Source: Erythrobacter sp.
GTDB lineage: Bacteria > Pseudomonadota > Alphaproteobacteria > Sphingomonadales > Sphingomonadaceae
Assembly (NCBI RefSeq): GCF_030066995.1
Contig: NZ_JASJAP010000002.1
Span: forward strand, 186,001-250,000
Length of the DNA stretch: 64,000 bases
Reading direction: 5' to 3'
In this document: positions 8,042 through 17,471 of the stretch, one piece after another
How the letters are laid out: every line of letters begins with the position of its first letter
Position numbering within the stretch: the first letter of the stretch is position 1
The notes under the pieces: generated by a model
Told to the model about the DNA's origin: nothing
What the model saw: the letters and a program-made list of their open reading frames with translations, nothing else
Databases searched by the model: none
Program-made: the position numbers and the translations under genes

Positions 8042-8899
8042 TCAAAAGAAGACAAGCAAGGCGGTGCCCATGGCGACACGGTAGAGGACGAAGACCATCA
8101 TCGAGGCGCGCTTCAGGAAGTTCATGAGGAACGCCATCGTCAGAAACGCCGCCAGAAAGGTCATCCCGCCCGCTATCAGGGCATCGAGCGCCAGCTGAGT
8201 ACCCGCTTCGAAAATCTCCGGCACGATCAACACGCCGGCCCCGGCCACAGCCGGTATCGAGAGCAGAAAGCTGAAACGCGCGGCCTCCACCCTTCTGAAG
8301 CCCAGCGCACGCGCGGCCGTCATGGTGACGCCCGACCGGCTGGTGCCCGGAATGATCGCGAGCGCCTGCGCCATCCCGACGAGCAAACCATCGCGCCAGG
8401 TCATATCCTCAAACACCTTCTCTTCACGCCCCAGCCAATCCGCCAGGCCCAGCAGGATACCATACGTGATGAGGTTAAAGGCGATGAGGTCGGTGAAGCG
8501 GATCGAGGACATCAGGTCATCATCCACGATGGTGATGCCAAACACGCTGGCCGCAAGGCCGTTGAACACGCCGAGCTTGATCGAGAGGCCGAATACGACC
8601 GCTGGAACGGTGCCGAGCGCAATCCACCAGAACAGGCGCCGCTCGGCGGGTGCCTTCGGAGCCTTTGCTCCGATCCCGATGCTGGCAAATCCCCCGCGCG
8701 CAAGGGTCAACGTGTCCTTGAAGAAGTAGACGATGATGGCGAGCAGAGAGCCGACATGCACGGCGACGTCGATCAGCGGCCCCTGATCCTCAAAGCCCGT
8801 AAAAAAGGAAATGAGGATGAGATGCCCGGATGAGGATATCGGCAGGAACTCGGTGATCCCCTGCACAATCGCGATGATGAGCAATTGAAATAGTGTCAT
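8042..8899 (-). CDS. uppP: Undecaprenyl-diphosphatase
   Basis: 285 residues, the usual length. It dephosphorylates undecaprenyl pyrophosphate so that the lipid carrier can be reused in peptidoglycan and polysaccharide synthesis, acting in the inner membrane. The two signature motifs are intact: QGITEFLPISSSGHL near the N-terminus, and PGTSRSGVTM with the catalytic Arg/Ser in the second half. Around eight hydrophobic helices can be seen. It is 74 bp downstream of the ABC exporter gene on the same strand, so the two may be cotranscribed. Confidence 0.96.
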   Translation of the reverse strand: MTLFQLLIIAIVQGITEFLPISSSGHLILISFFTGFEDQGPLIDVAVHVGSLLAIIVYFFKDTLTLARGGFASIGIGAKAPKAPAERRLFWWIALGTVPAVVFGLSIKLGVFNGLAASVFGITIVDDDLMSSIRFTDLIAFNLITYGILLGLADWLGREEKVFEDMTWRDGLLVGMAQALAIIPGTSRSGVTMTAARALGFRRVEAARFSFLLSIPAVAGAGVLIVPEIFEAGTQLALDALIAGGMTFLAAFLTMAFLMNFLKRASMMVFVLYRVAMGTALLVFF

Positions 8900-8973
8900 G
8901 TTCTGCGCGCCATGGCACGCGCGCGCGCCAAGTCAACGCCCTGTGATCGAGCTATGCCCGTGCCGACTGTGCT

Positions 8974-10857
8974 TCAGGCGGCTTCGCTCGAGGCAAATTG
9001 CAGCGAGGCGAGGCGAGCGTAGAGGCCACCGGCGCTCGCAAGCTCGCTGTGGGTTCCCTGTTCGACAATGCGGCCTTCTTCGAGAACCACGATCCGATCG
9101 GCGGCGCGAACCGTCGCCAGCCGGTGCGCAATCACCAGCGTCGTGCGGTTCTCCATCAACGCGTCAAGCGCCTGCTGCACAAGCTGTTCGCTTTCGGCGT
9201 CGAGCGCGCTGGTCGCCTCGTCCAGCAGCAGGATGGGCGCGTCGCGCAGCAGCGCGCGGGCGATCGCCACGCGCTGGCGTTGCCCGCCCGACAATTGCGT
9301 GCCGCCTTCGCCAAGATAGGTGTCGAGCCCCTCAGGCAGATCCAGCAGGAAATCTTGCGCGTTGGCCGCACGCGCCGCTTCCCAGATTTCCGCGTCGCTC
9401 GCGTCCCATTTGCCGTAACGCAGATTGTCGCGCGCGTCGGCGCTGAACAGCGCACCATCCTGCGGCACGAGCGCCAGCCGTTCGCGTATATCGGCGGGGT
9501 CGGCCTTGGTGAGCGGCACTCCGTCTAGGCGGATCGTTCCCGCCTGAGGATCGTAGAACCGCTCGACCAGTTGGAAGATCGTCGATTTGCCGGCGCCCGA
9601 GGGACCCACGATCGCGACTGTCTCCCCCGGCTCTATCTCAAGGCTGAAGTCAGACAGCGCCGCGACCTCTGGCCGGGCGGGGTAGCGGAAGGTCACATTG
9701 CGGAACGAGAGGCTTCCTCGCGCCGGGACGGGGAGGCGTTCCGGGCGCGCCGGTGGAGCGATATCGGGCTCGGCGGCGAGCAGTTCAGCCAGGCGGGACG
9801 CCGCGCCCGCGCCGCGCAGCAACTCGCCATAGACTTCCGAAAGCGCCTGGAAAGAGCCCGCCACCAGCATCGCGCCGAAGATGAATGCCAGGATCGTGCC
9901 ACCGGTTATCTCGCCCGCCGCAACGCCTTCGGCGCCGCGCCAAAGCAGCAGGACGATTGAGCCGAAGATCGCGAAGATAAGAAGCGCCGTCATCACCGAG
10001 CGCAATATGATCCGCCGCCGCGCGGTCTGGAACGTGCGATCCACCGCCTCGGCAAACCGATCCGCCTCGCGCCGCTGCTGATTGAAGCTCTGCACGATCT
10101 TCATCGAGCCCAGCACTTCGGAAACCATCGCACCGACATCCGCGATCCGATCCTGGCTATCGCGCGAGATGTTGCGAATGCGGCGACCGAAAATGATGAT
10201 CGGGATCATCACACCGGGAATGCCGACCACCAGCCACACCGTCAGTTCGGGCAGCAACCAGAACAGATACGCGGTCCCGCCGACCGCCAGAAACGTATTG
10301 CGCAAGGCAATCGAGACCGTGGTCGCTACCACCGTTTCGATGATCGCGGTGTCCGACGTCATCCGGCTGGCGATCTCCTTGGGGCTGTTCTCCTCGTAGA
10401 ATCCGGGAGAAAGGCGCATCAGGTTGCGGTGAACCTTGGCGCGGATATCGGCCACCACCCGCTCACCGATCCAGCTCACGAAATAAAACCGGGCCGCCGT
10501 GCCGAGCGCGATAACGATTGCGAGAAGGAAGAGGTAGCGAAACCATCGCGCGATATCGCCCGGCTGGTCGCCTGCCCCGCCCCCAAAGCCGCGATCCACG
10601 ATCAACTGCGCCGCCGGAGCCAGCGCCAAGGTCCCCGCGGCGGTGATCACCAACGCCAAGAAGGCAAAGAAGACCTCTCGCGGGTATTTTCCGGCTTCGC
10701 GATAGATCATGGCCAGCGGCCTTAGCGAGCGCGGTTTGGCCCCGTCGGCTTCATCTTCGAGCGTCGCGGGCTCGTCCCCCGCGCCGCTCGGCGACGCCGC
10801 ATCGGCGGGCGTTTCTTCGATATCGTCTTGGGAAAGGTGCGCGATTTCGCCGGTCAT
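8974..10857 (-). CDS. ABC transporter, fused permease and ATPase (MsbA-like)
   Basis: 627 residues. A polar, acidic N-terminal extension of about 45 residues precedes a six-helix exporter domain (about residues 60-350) and a C-terminal ATPase with Walker A (GPSGAGKST), signature (LSGGQRQRVAIARAL) and Walker B (ILLLDEATSALD). It is a half-transporter that should work as a homodimer. The family includes lipid A flippase MsbA and drug or peptide exporters. Nothing in the sequence fixes the substrate, although the location beside uppP and the usual annotation in relatives favour a lipid or lipopolysaccharide role. Confidence 0.92.
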   Translation of the reverse strand: MTGEIAHLSQDDIEETPADAASPSGAGDEPATLEDEADGAKPRSLRPLAMIYREAGKYPREVFFAFLALVITAAGTLALAPAAQLIVDRGFGGGAGDQPGDIARWFRYLFLLAIVIALGTAARFYFVSWIGERVVADIRAKVHRNLMRLSPGFYEENSPKEIASRMTSDTAIIETVVATTVSIALRNTFLAVGGTAYLFWLLPELTVWLVVGIPGVMIPIIIFGRRIRNISRDSQDRIADVGAMVSEVLGSMKIVQSFNQQRREADRFAEAVDRTFQTARRRIILRSVMTALLIFAIFGSIVLLLWRGAEGVAAGEITGGTILAFIFGAMLVAGSFQALSEVYGELLRGAGAASRLAELLAAEPDIAPPARPERLPVPARGSLSFRNVTFRYPARPEVAALSDFSLEIEPGETVAIVGPSGAGKSTIFQLVERFYDPQAGTIRLDGVPLTKADPADIRERLALVPQDGALFSADARDNLRYGKWDASDAEIWEAARAANAQDFLLDLPEGLDTYLGEGGTQLSGGQRQRVAIARALLRDAPILLLDEATSALDAESEQLVQQALDALMENRTTLVIAHRLATVRAADRIVVLEEGRIVEQGTHSELASAGGLYARLASLQFASSEAA

Positions 10858-10940
10858 TGAGCCGACGACTTAGGGGGAATCCTTCGGAATTTCACGTGTA
10901 AAAGCGCAAATTTTCGGGGGTGCAGCGTCTCAACGGGGAA

Positions 10941-10957
10941 ATTGTGCATTGCACAAT
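10941..10957. promoter_or_regulatory. PhaR-like palindrome upstream of phaZ
   Basis: ATTGTGC-ATT-GCACAAT is a perfect 7-bp inverted repeat. Its core TGC-N3-GCA matches the known type of site bound by PhaR, the PHB-responsive repressor of alphaproteobacterial phasin and PHA genes. It lies in the 281-bp region between the divergent ABC transporter gene and the PHA depolymerase gene, about 180 bp before the depolymerase ATG. The match to the family of sites is from knowledge of PhaR; binding here is inference. Confidence 0.55.
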
Positions 10958-11138
10958 AGGATAAGAATCTCCAAGTAAGCGGGAAACAGGGGCTCCAAAA
11001 GAGCCCTGCTCAAGTCGTGTTAGGGCCACGGGAACGGCCTCGACGCGCCGCCGTGAGAGGATGCCGGATCAGCCCTTGCGCGCGTGGATCGCCTGGCTTC
11101 GATTAGTTTCGGGCGAATTGGACGAAGGGAACTATCTC

Positions 11139-12383
11139 ATGCTGTACCAAGCGTACGAATTGCAGCGCAACTGGATGAACTCGGTCAGCTCGCTGGCCTC
11201 GATGAGCGCCGAGATGCTCGGGCGAACCGCTGTTCCGTTCGGGTTTTCGAATTTCGCGCCAATCACCGCCAACGCGCTCGATGTCCTCGCGCACGCGACG
11301 GCGAGCTACGACAAGCCCAAGTTCGGCATCAAGGAAGTGCCGGTGGACGGCAAGCTCTACCCGGTAACCGAGGCAACCGTCCTCCGGCGCCCCTTCGGCA
11401 ACCTGAAGCGCTTTCGCGTGGCGGGGATCGGGAAGGACCGGCCGCGGATCTTGATCGTTGCTCCGATGAGCGGCCACTACGCGACGCTCTTGCGCGGAAC
11501 GGTCGCCCGGATGCTCGAATACGCCGAGGTTTTCATCACCGACTGGGCAGACGCCAAGGTCGTGCCGGTTGAGGAAGGCTCGTTCGATCTTGACGACTAC
11601 ATCGATTACCTGATCGAGTTTCTCGAGCACATCACAACCAAGAACGAAGGGCGGCGTCCGCATATGATGGCCGTCTGCCAGCCCAGCGTGCCGGCCTACG
11701 CGGCAACCGCCCTGCTCAATCTGCACAAGTCGCCCGCCACGCCGCTGACGCTCACCATGATGGGAGGGCCGATCGACACGCGCGAAAGCCCGACGAGCGT
11801 GAACAACCATGCGATGAAGCGCCCGATCGAGTGGTTCCGTCAAAGCGTTATCGCGACCGTGCCGTTCAAGTATCCTGGCGCGGGGCGCCGCGTCTATCCC
11901 GGTTTCATGCAGCTTTCGGCGTTCATGAGCATGAACCTGCAAAGCCACATGATGAGCCATTACGAGATGTTCAAACACCTCACGGCCGGCGATCAGGACA
12001 GCGCGCAGGCGACCAAGGACTTTTACGACGAGTATCGCAGCGTGTGCGATATGACGGAGGAATTCTATCTTCAGACGGTTGAGGAAGTCTTCCAGAAGCA
12101 CTCGATCCCGAACGGAACCTTCGAGCACCGCGGCGAAGTCGTCGACCTTTCCAAAATCACCGACACCGCGCTGCTCGCGATCGAAGGGGAGCGCGATGAC
12201 ATCTCAGGCCTTGGCCAAACCAAGGCCGCGCTGAAGCTCGCAACCGGCCTCTCCGAGGACAAGAAACGATACTACATGGCCGAAGGCGCCGGGCACTACG
12301 GCATCTTCAACGGCAGCCGTTGGCGCAACAAGATCGCGCCGGTGGTCGAGGAGTTTATCGCCGAGCACGCGCAAGAGCGCTGA
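11139..12383 (+). CDS. phaZ: Intracellular polyhydroxyalkanoate depolymerase
   Basis: 414 residues from MLYQAYELQRNW, which is the usual N-terminus of intracellular PhaZ proteins; GAAGGGA 9 bp upstream is a good ribosome-binding site. The 26-codon upstream extension to 11061 is unlike the family. The enzyme degrades native PHB granules. The lipase-box-like region is AVCQPSVPAYA, with Cys180, the likely nucleophile by comparison with Cupriavidus PhaZ1, and Ser183. A C-terminal GHYGIFNGSRWR segment provides the catalytic His. Together with phaB at 39 kb and the thiolases it shows PHB storage and turnover. Confidence 0.94.
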   Translation: MLYQAYELQRNWMNSVSSLASMSAEMLGRTAVPFGFSNFAPITANALDVLAHATASYDKPKFGIKEVPVDGKLYPVTEATVLRRPFGNLKRFRVAGIGKDRPRILIVAPMSGHYATLLRGTVARMLEYAEVFITDWADAKVVPVEEGSFDLDDYIDYLIEFLEHITTKNEGRRPHMMAVCQPSVPAYAATALLNLHKSPATPLTLTMMGGPIDTRESPTSVNNHAMKRPIEWFRQSVIATVPFKYPGAGRRVYPGFMQLSAFMSMNLQSHMMSHYEMFKHLTAGDQDSAQATKDFYDEYRSVCDMTEEFYLQTVEEVFQKHSIPNGTFEHRGEVVDLSKITDTALLAIEGERDDISGLGQTKAALKLATGLSEDKKRYYMAEGAGHYGIFNGSRWRNKIAPVVEEFIAEHAQER

Positions 12384-12558
12384 CCTAACGGAGCAAGTCC
12401 AAGCAGCCGTCATTGCCTGCGCGAGCGCACCATAACGTGAGTGCATGAAAAGAGCTCACTCCCGGCCAAACTCGAAGGTGGACAGAAGCCTCGCGGCAAG
12501 CGACAGGCAAGCGCATTTGCGTTGAAGCCAAAACGCGGCCCCGATAGATGTGGGCGCG

Positions 12559-13566
12559 ATGAGTGATCGCCTAGCAAACAGCCCCTTCGCCAAACGCTTT
12601 GGGCTCACAACTCCGATTGCGCTTGCGCCGATGGCGCTGGCTTCGGGCGGTGAGCTGGCGGCGGCGTGCGCCAAGGCCGGGGCGCTCGGGCTAATCGGCG
12701 GGGGCTATGGCGATCCAGGCTGGACGCAGCGCGAATACGGTATCGCCGCACAGGCGCTTTCAACGCAGCCAGAAGCGGCGGCCCAGCTGGGATGCGGCTT
12801 CATCACCTGGAGGATGAAGGAAGACCGCTCGGCGCTTGACTACGTGTTGGACCGCGAGAGGCCTCCCGCCGCAATCATGCTGTCGTTTGGCGATCCGAGC
12901 GAGCTTGCGCGCGACATCGTGGCGCGCGGTGTTCCGCTTATCTGCCAGATCCAGACCATGGCGCAGTTGCCGCAAGCGGTCGATGCCGGCGCCAGTGTAA
13001 TCGTCGGCCAGGGCGTTGAAGCGGGTGGGCACGGCATGAAATCGGCCCAGGGGCGCAGCACCTTCACCTTCGTCCCCGAGATCGCCGACTGGCTGGCGGC
13101 TCACGCGCCTCACGTTGATCTGTTGGCGGCGGGCGGGGTTGCGGACGGGCGAGGGCTGGCCGCCGCGATGACACTCGGTGCGGATGGCGCGTTGATCGGC
13201 TCGCGGCTATGGGCAACGCAGGAATCGCTCGCAGCTGACGCCGCCATTGCAGAAGCGGTGCAAGCAGGCGGCGACGACACCGCGCGCTCGGGCGTGTTCG
13301 ATATCCTGCGCGAGAAGAACTGGCCCGCCGAATACGATTTCCGCGCGCTGCGAAACGCCCTCCATCGCAAGTGGGAAAACCGGCTCGACGAACTGCGCGC
13401 CGATCCTGAGGCCGCCATCGCCGACTACAAAGCCGGCGTCGCGGCGCAGGACTATTCCCGCGCGCATGTGACGGTGGGCGAAGGGACCGGGCTGATCAGC
13501 GAAAACGCAAGCGCCACGCAAGTGATCGAAGCGATCACCTATCAAGCGGGCAACTTCTTCCGGTAA
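12559..13566 (+). CDS. Nitronate monooxygenase-like flavoprotein (NPD/2-nitropropane dioxygenase family)
   Basis: 335 residues starting at ATG 12559; an in-frame GTG three codons earlier is a less likely start. A TIM-barrel FMN enzyme with the family segments LAPMALASGG, GQGVEAGGHG (putative catalytic His region) and LLAAGGVADGRGLAAAMTLGADG (phosphate-binding for FMN). Family members oxidise nitronates, and several relatives are enoyl reductases or of unknown activity, so the reaction is not certain. It stands alone between phaZ and the Ntn-hydrolase gene on the same strand, 175 bp after phaZ. Confidence 0.88.
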   Translation: MSDRLANSPFAKRFGLTTPIALAPMALASGGELAAACAKAGALGLIGGGYGDPGWTQREYGIAAQALSTQPEAAAQLGCGFITWRMKEDRSALDYVLDRERPPAAIMLSFGDPSELARDIVARGVPLICQIQTMAQLPQAVDAGASVIVGQGVEAGGHGMKSAQGRSTFTFVPEIADWLAAHAPHVDLLAAGGVADGRGLAAAMTLGADGALIGSRLWATQESLAADAAIAEAVQAGGDDTARSGVFDILREKNWPAEYDFRALRNALHRKWENRLDELRADPEAAIADYKAGVAAQDYSRAHVTVGEGTGLISENASATQVIEAITYQAGNFFR

Positions 13567-13713
13567 GACTTTGCAGCTTAGCCCTTGTCATCTGACTGAG
13601 GCATAATCCAGCTACAAATCGCGACAATGAATGAATGGCCATTCAAATGGTCTTCGATAAGCCTGCCATCAAAGATACAAAGTATCACGGGGCAAAAGGA
13701 GAGGATGTTCGTC

Positions 13714-14826
13714 ATGAAAGTTGCTTCACTCAAATCCACCCTCGCAGCGGCGCTTGCCGGGGCGCTTTGTTTCGCGCAGGCCGCGCAAGCCTGCACTGGC
13801 ATAATGTTGCAAGGCGAAGACGGGTCTCACATTCGCGCGCGCACCATGGAATGGAGCGCGTTCGACCTTGAATCTTCCGTCACACTTATCCCGCCCGGCT
13901 TTGCCATGGCGGCAACCATGGCTGACGGTAAGGCGGGTGCGACTTGGACCACCAAGTATGGATATGTCGGCGCCACAGGCTTGGGCAAGCTGCTCACCAC
14001 GGATGGCCTTAACGAAAAGGGCTTGTCGGGAGGGATTTTCTATCTGCCTGGCTTTGCCGACTTCCCGGAAATGAATGAAGAACGCCGCGCCGCCTCGCTC
14101 GGACCGACCGATGTGATCAATTACTTCCTTGGCAATTTCGCAACCGTTGCCGAAGTGCGCGAAGCGATGGCCGACCTCGAAATTGTAAGCGTGGCCGAGC
14201 CGGCGCTCGGTTTCACGCCTCCGGTCCACTATTTCGTCGCTGATGCAACTGGAGACCGATTGGTTATCGAAGTGGTCGGCAAGGAGGTCAAACTCCATGA
14301 AGCGCCGCTCGGCGTGATCACCAATTCGCCAGCCTATGACTGGCACATCACCAACCTTCGCAACTACATCAACCTGTCGGCTACCGCACTCCCCACTCGC
14401 ACGGTGTCAAAGGTGGACTTTGCGCCTTTGGGCGCTGGCAGCGGTATGATCGGGCTGCCTGGCGATTTCACCCCGCCCTCGCGCTTTGTGCGCGCAGTGG
14501 CTTTCAGCCAGACATCGCGCCCCACTAAAGGTGGCTATGACACAGTGCGTGAAAGCTTCCGCATCCTCGATAACTTCAATGTGCCGGCGCACGGCGTAAC
14601 GGGCGGAGAAGAGCACGAAGGTGGCCTGGTGCTCAGTTCGACGCAGTTCACATCATCAGCCGATATGAACAAGCTGCGCTTTTACTATCACACTCAGCAC
14701 AACCGGCGAGTGCGGATGATTGATCTAAACGCGGTGGATTTTGGCGGACTGGGCGGAGTGCCCAAGATGATTGCGATGGACAAAAACCGCGATGAGGATA
14801 TCGAACCGGTCCGCTTTGGCCCTTAA
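13714..14826 (+). CDS. Secreted choloylglycine hydrolase/penicillin V acylase family Ntn-hydrolase
   Basis: 370 residues from MKVASLKSTL. AGGAG lies about 10 bp before this ATG; the alternative ATG at 13705 is too close to it. A signal peptide with an AQA-Cys junction would be cleaved to expose Cys27 as the N-terminal nucleophile (CTGIML), exactly as the mechanism of this family needs. RARTMEW and the later NSPAYDWH and NKLRFYYHT segments are also typical. Substrates in the family are bile salts, penicillin V and acyl-homoserine lactones; a periplasmic amidase acting on acyl amides is a fair description. Codon third positions look less GC-rich than in neighbours. Confidence 0.9.
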   Translation: MKVASLKSTLAAALAGALCFAQAAQACTGIMLQGEDGSHIRARTMEWSAFDLESSVTLIPPGFAMAATMADGKAGATWTTKYGYVGATGLGKLLTTDGLNEKGLSGGIFYLPGFADFPEMNEERRAASLGPTDVINYFLGNFATVAEVREAMADLEIVSVAEPALGFTPPVHYFVADATGDRLVIEVVGKEVKLHEAPLGVITNSPAYDWHITNLRNYINLSATALPTRTVSKVDFAPLGAGSGMIGLPGDFTPPSRFVRAVAFSQTSRPTKGGYDTVRESFRILDNFNVPAHGVTGGEEHEGGLVLSSTQFTSSADMNKLRFYYHTQHNRRVRMIDLNAVDFGGLGGVPKMIAMDKNRDEDIEPVRFGP

Positions 14827-14876
14827 CCGAGCCGCTCGAACCGCACCGTTCGATCCCAGCGTCTAAGCGCCTGAGT

Positions 14877-15395
14877 TTATGCCTCGGGCCACAGGTCCAA
14901 GGGCATGATGAACAGGCACGTGTCCTTCGGCCTTGCCCCAGCGGCGGTCAGCATCGCGTGGGCTTGCCCACGGTGATGGGTCTGGTGGTTGAAAAGGTGA
15001 GTGAGGATCACGGTCAGCGGCGCCTTGGCGTTCGCACGGATGGCTCCGCTGTACCACTCAAGCGAACCCTTGATCGGTCCCGGCTCATAGGCATCGCACC
15101 ACTCGATCAACGTCGCATCCAGTTCGGTCCGTTTGGCCCTTAGCTCGCCAAAATCCTCGACAAACCGCGCGCTTTCGCGGTTCGGAACGTCGGGAGGCTC
15201 ACACAAATCGAAGCGCGACAGCCAGATGCGGTCAGCCCAATAGATGTGCGAAAGCGTGCCGTGGATCGAACCGAAGAACGCGCCGCGATCCAGCCGCCGG
15301 TCCGCATCGGACAACCCTGCCGCCGCCTCGTAAAGGCTATCGTTCTGCCAGCGATTGTAGCGCGCCATCGAGCGCAGATAGTCGCTTGTAATCAT
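14877..15395 (-). CDS. DinB family metal-binding protein
   Basis: 172 residues from MITSDYLRSMARYNRW; an in-frame extension to 15494 exists but does not look like the family. DinB-fold proteins are four-helix bundles with a three-His metal site. Here one His lies in HGTLSHIYWADRIW and the others in HLFNHQTHHRGQAHAML, so the site appears complete. Members act as damage-inducible or thiol-transferase-like proteins; the exact reaction of this branch is unknown. It is convergent with the Ntn-hydrolase gene. Confidence 0.9.
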   Translation of the reverse strand: MITSDYLRSMARYNRWQNDSLYEAAAGLSDADRRLDRGAFFGSIHGTLSHIYWADRIWLSRFDLCEPPDVPNRESARFVEDFGELRAKRTELDATLIEWCDAYEPGPIKGSLEWYSGAIRANAKAPLTVILTHLFNHQTHHRGQAHAMLTAAGARPKDTCLFIMPLDLWPEA

Positions 15396-15609
15396 GGAGG
15401 CGCTCTCTGGGGTGATCCCGCGCGCAGCGTACCGCGAAACGCGCCAATCTGTCATCTGCAAACACGAAAAAGCGGCGCAGAGATCGCTCTCCACGCCGCC
15501 CTTAACTCTTGGTCACGGCAGTCAAAGCGCGACCGCGCGCCGACCGATAGGCCGCCTTCCGCTCAGGCGCGAGCGTTAGCCCGCTAGCCGTGAGCGCAAG
15601 CCAACGCGT

Positions 15610-16791
15610 CTAGAAGACCTCGAACAGCCCCGCTGCGCCCATGCCGCCGCCCACGCACATCGTCGTCACGACATACTTCGCGCCGCGGCGCTTGCCCTCG
15701 ATCAGAGTGTGGCCAACGCAGCGCGCGCCGGTCATGCCATAGGGGTGACCGATCGAGATCGAGCCGCCATTGACGTTGAGGATGTCGTTGTCGATCCCCA
15801 GTTTGTCGCGGCAGTAGAGCACCTGCACGGCAAAGGCCTCGTTAAGCTCCCACAAGCCGATATCGTCCATCTTGAGCCCGGTGCGCTCCAGCAGCTTGGG
15901 AATCGCGAAGACCGGGCCGATGCCCATCTCGTCGGGCTCGGTACCCGCGACCGCCATACCGACATAGCGGCCAAGGGGCTCAAGGCCCTTCTTCTCGGCA
16001 ACCTTGGCTTCCATTACGACCGAGGCGGACGAGCCGTCCGACAGCTGCGAGGCGTTGCCCGCGGTGATGAACTTGTCGGGCCCCATGACAGGATTAAGCG
16101 CTGCAAGACCCTCAAGCGTGGTTTGCGGGCGATTGCCCTCATCCTTCTCGATGGTGACTTCTTGCTGGCTAACCTCGCCGGTCTCCTTGTCCTTGACCAT
16201 CATGGTGGTGGTCACGGGCACGATCTCGTCGTCGAACTTGCCGGCCTGCTGCGCAGCGGCGGTGCGCATCTGCGATTGCAGCGCGTATTCGTCCTGCGCT
16301 TCGCGGCTGACATTGTAGCGCACGGCCACGGTCTCAGCGGTGTTGAGCATGGACATGTAGATGTCCTTGTGCATCGCGATCAGCGAGGGATCGGGCGCAA
16401 CGCGCATATCGGGCGTCTGAACGAGGCTGATCGATTCCTGACCGCCGCCCACAACCACGTCCATGTTGTCGATGATGACTTGCTTGGCTGCGGTGGCGAT
16501 CGCCATCATGCCGCTTGAGCATTGGCGGTCGATCGACTGCCCCGACACGGTCACCGGAGCCCCGCCGCGCAGCGCGACCTGGCGGCCGATATTGCCCGCC
16601 TGCGCGCCCTGCTGAAGCGCGCTGCCCCAGACAACGTCGTCGATTTCGGCCGGGTCGATGCCGGCGCGCTCGACGGCGGCGGCAAAGGAATACGAACCGA
16701 GCGTGGCGCCCGGCGTGGCGTTAAAGCCGCCCTTGTAAGCGCGCCCAATCGGCGTGCGGGCGGTGGAGACGATGACTGCGTCGCGTGACAT
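15610..16791 (-). CDS. Acetyl-CoA C-acyltransferase (thiolase II type)
   Basis: 393 residues. Cys91 in DRQCSSGMM is the nucleophile; [10 protein letters not shown] and [10 protein letters not shown] complete the active site. The sequence looks like the degradative or steroid/fatty-acid thiolases rather than a PhaA-type enzyme, but that division needs a phylogeny. It is downstream of a MaoC hydratase gene on the same strand, with a 109-bp gap holding two REP-like units, so both may belong to a beta-oxidation unit. Confidence 0.95.
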   Translation of the reverse strand: MSRDAVIVSTARTPIGRAYKGGFNATPGATLGSYSFAAAVERAGIDPAEIDDVVWGSALQQGAQAGNIGRQVALRGGAPVTVSGQSIDRQCSSGMMAIATAAKQVIIDNMDVVVGGGQESISLVQTPDMRVAPDPSLIAMHKDIYMSMLNTAETVAVRYNVSREAQDEYALQSQMRTAAAQQAGKFDDEIVPVTTTMMVKDKETGEVSQQEVTIEKDEGNRPQTTLEGLAALNPVMGPDKFITAGNASQLSDGSSASVVMEAKVAEKKGLEPLGRYVGMAVAGTEPDEMGIGPVFAIPKLLERTGLKMDDIGLWELNEAFAVQVLYCRDKLGIDNDILNVNGGSISIGHPYGMTGARCVGHTLIEGKRRGAKYVVTTMCVGGGMGAAGLFEVF

Positions 16792-16819
16792 GGTTGAAGG
16801 TGTCCTTTAACTTGCGCGA

Positions 16820-16891
16820 GTCCCAGCAAATGCCGGGATCTCAAGAGATGTTGCGCGGGGATGAAGGAGGTCCCAGCCTTCGCCGGGGCTC
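16820..16891. repeat. Two REP-like hairpin units in the MaoC-thiolase gap
   Basis: Two related units, at 16820-16842 and 16870-16891, share GTCCCAGC-(4 nt)-GCCGGG followed by CTC. Each can form an imperfect hairpin. They look like the dispersed extragenic palindromes common between sphingomonad genes. They sit between two minus-strand genes that could be cotranscribed. Confidence 0.6.
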
Positions 16892-16900
16892 ACAGAATAA

Positions 16901-17350
16901 TCAAACAAAATACTGCGTGATCCATTCGCAGATCAGAGCGGGCTTGTCCTCGCCTTCGATCTCCATCGTGATCTCGGCGGTCTGCTGCCACTGGCCCGGG
17001 CGTTTTTCGATCATCTCGACCAGTTTCCAATGGCCGCGAATGCGTTTGCCGGCGCGGACCGGCGCGATGAAGCGGGTCTTGTTGCCGCCGTAATTCACGC
17101 CCATCTTCACGCCCTCGATCTTGGGCATATCGCTGTTGGCGCCGAGATAGGGGATCATCGACAGTGTTAGGAAGCCGTGCGCGATGGTGCCGCCGAACGG
17201 CGTCATTTTGGCGGCTTCCTCGTTGACGTGAATGAACTGGTGATCGCCGGTCGCATCGGCGAACTGGTTGATGCGCTCCTGGCTCATCTCCACCCATTCG
17301 CTGCTGCCAATGTTTTCGCCGACTTTCGCGGCAAGATCCTGCGGGGTCAT
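16901..17350 (-). CDS. MaoC family (R)-specific enoyl-CoA hydratase-like protein
   Basis: 149 residues, a single hot-dog domain. The hydratase-2 motif is intact: FADATGDHQFIHVNEEAA contains the catalytic Asp and His, followed by GGTIAHGFLTLS. Such enzymes hydrate enoyl-CoA and can feed (R)-3-hydroxyacyl-CoA into PHA synthesis. The gene is 109 bp upstream of a thiolase gene on the same strand, in agreement with a fatty acyl-CoA role. Confidence 0.93.
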   Translation of the reverse strand: MTPQDLAAKVGENIGSSEWVEMSQERINQFADATGDHQFIHVNEEAAKMTPFGGTIAHGFLTLSMIPYLGANSDMPKIEGVKMGVNYGGNKTRFIAPVRAGKRIRGHWKLVEMIEKRPGQWQQTAEITMEIEGEDKPALICEWITQYFV

Positions 17351-17471
17351 AAAGCTCCTCCTCTCGTCGATGCGCGCGTTCCCGTGCGTGGGGCGCTGTT
17401 TTCAGGGGGCTTCATGACGCATAGGAAAGGCCAAGGCAACGCCCCGTCGGCGCTGCGGCAGGGTCGGCGGC

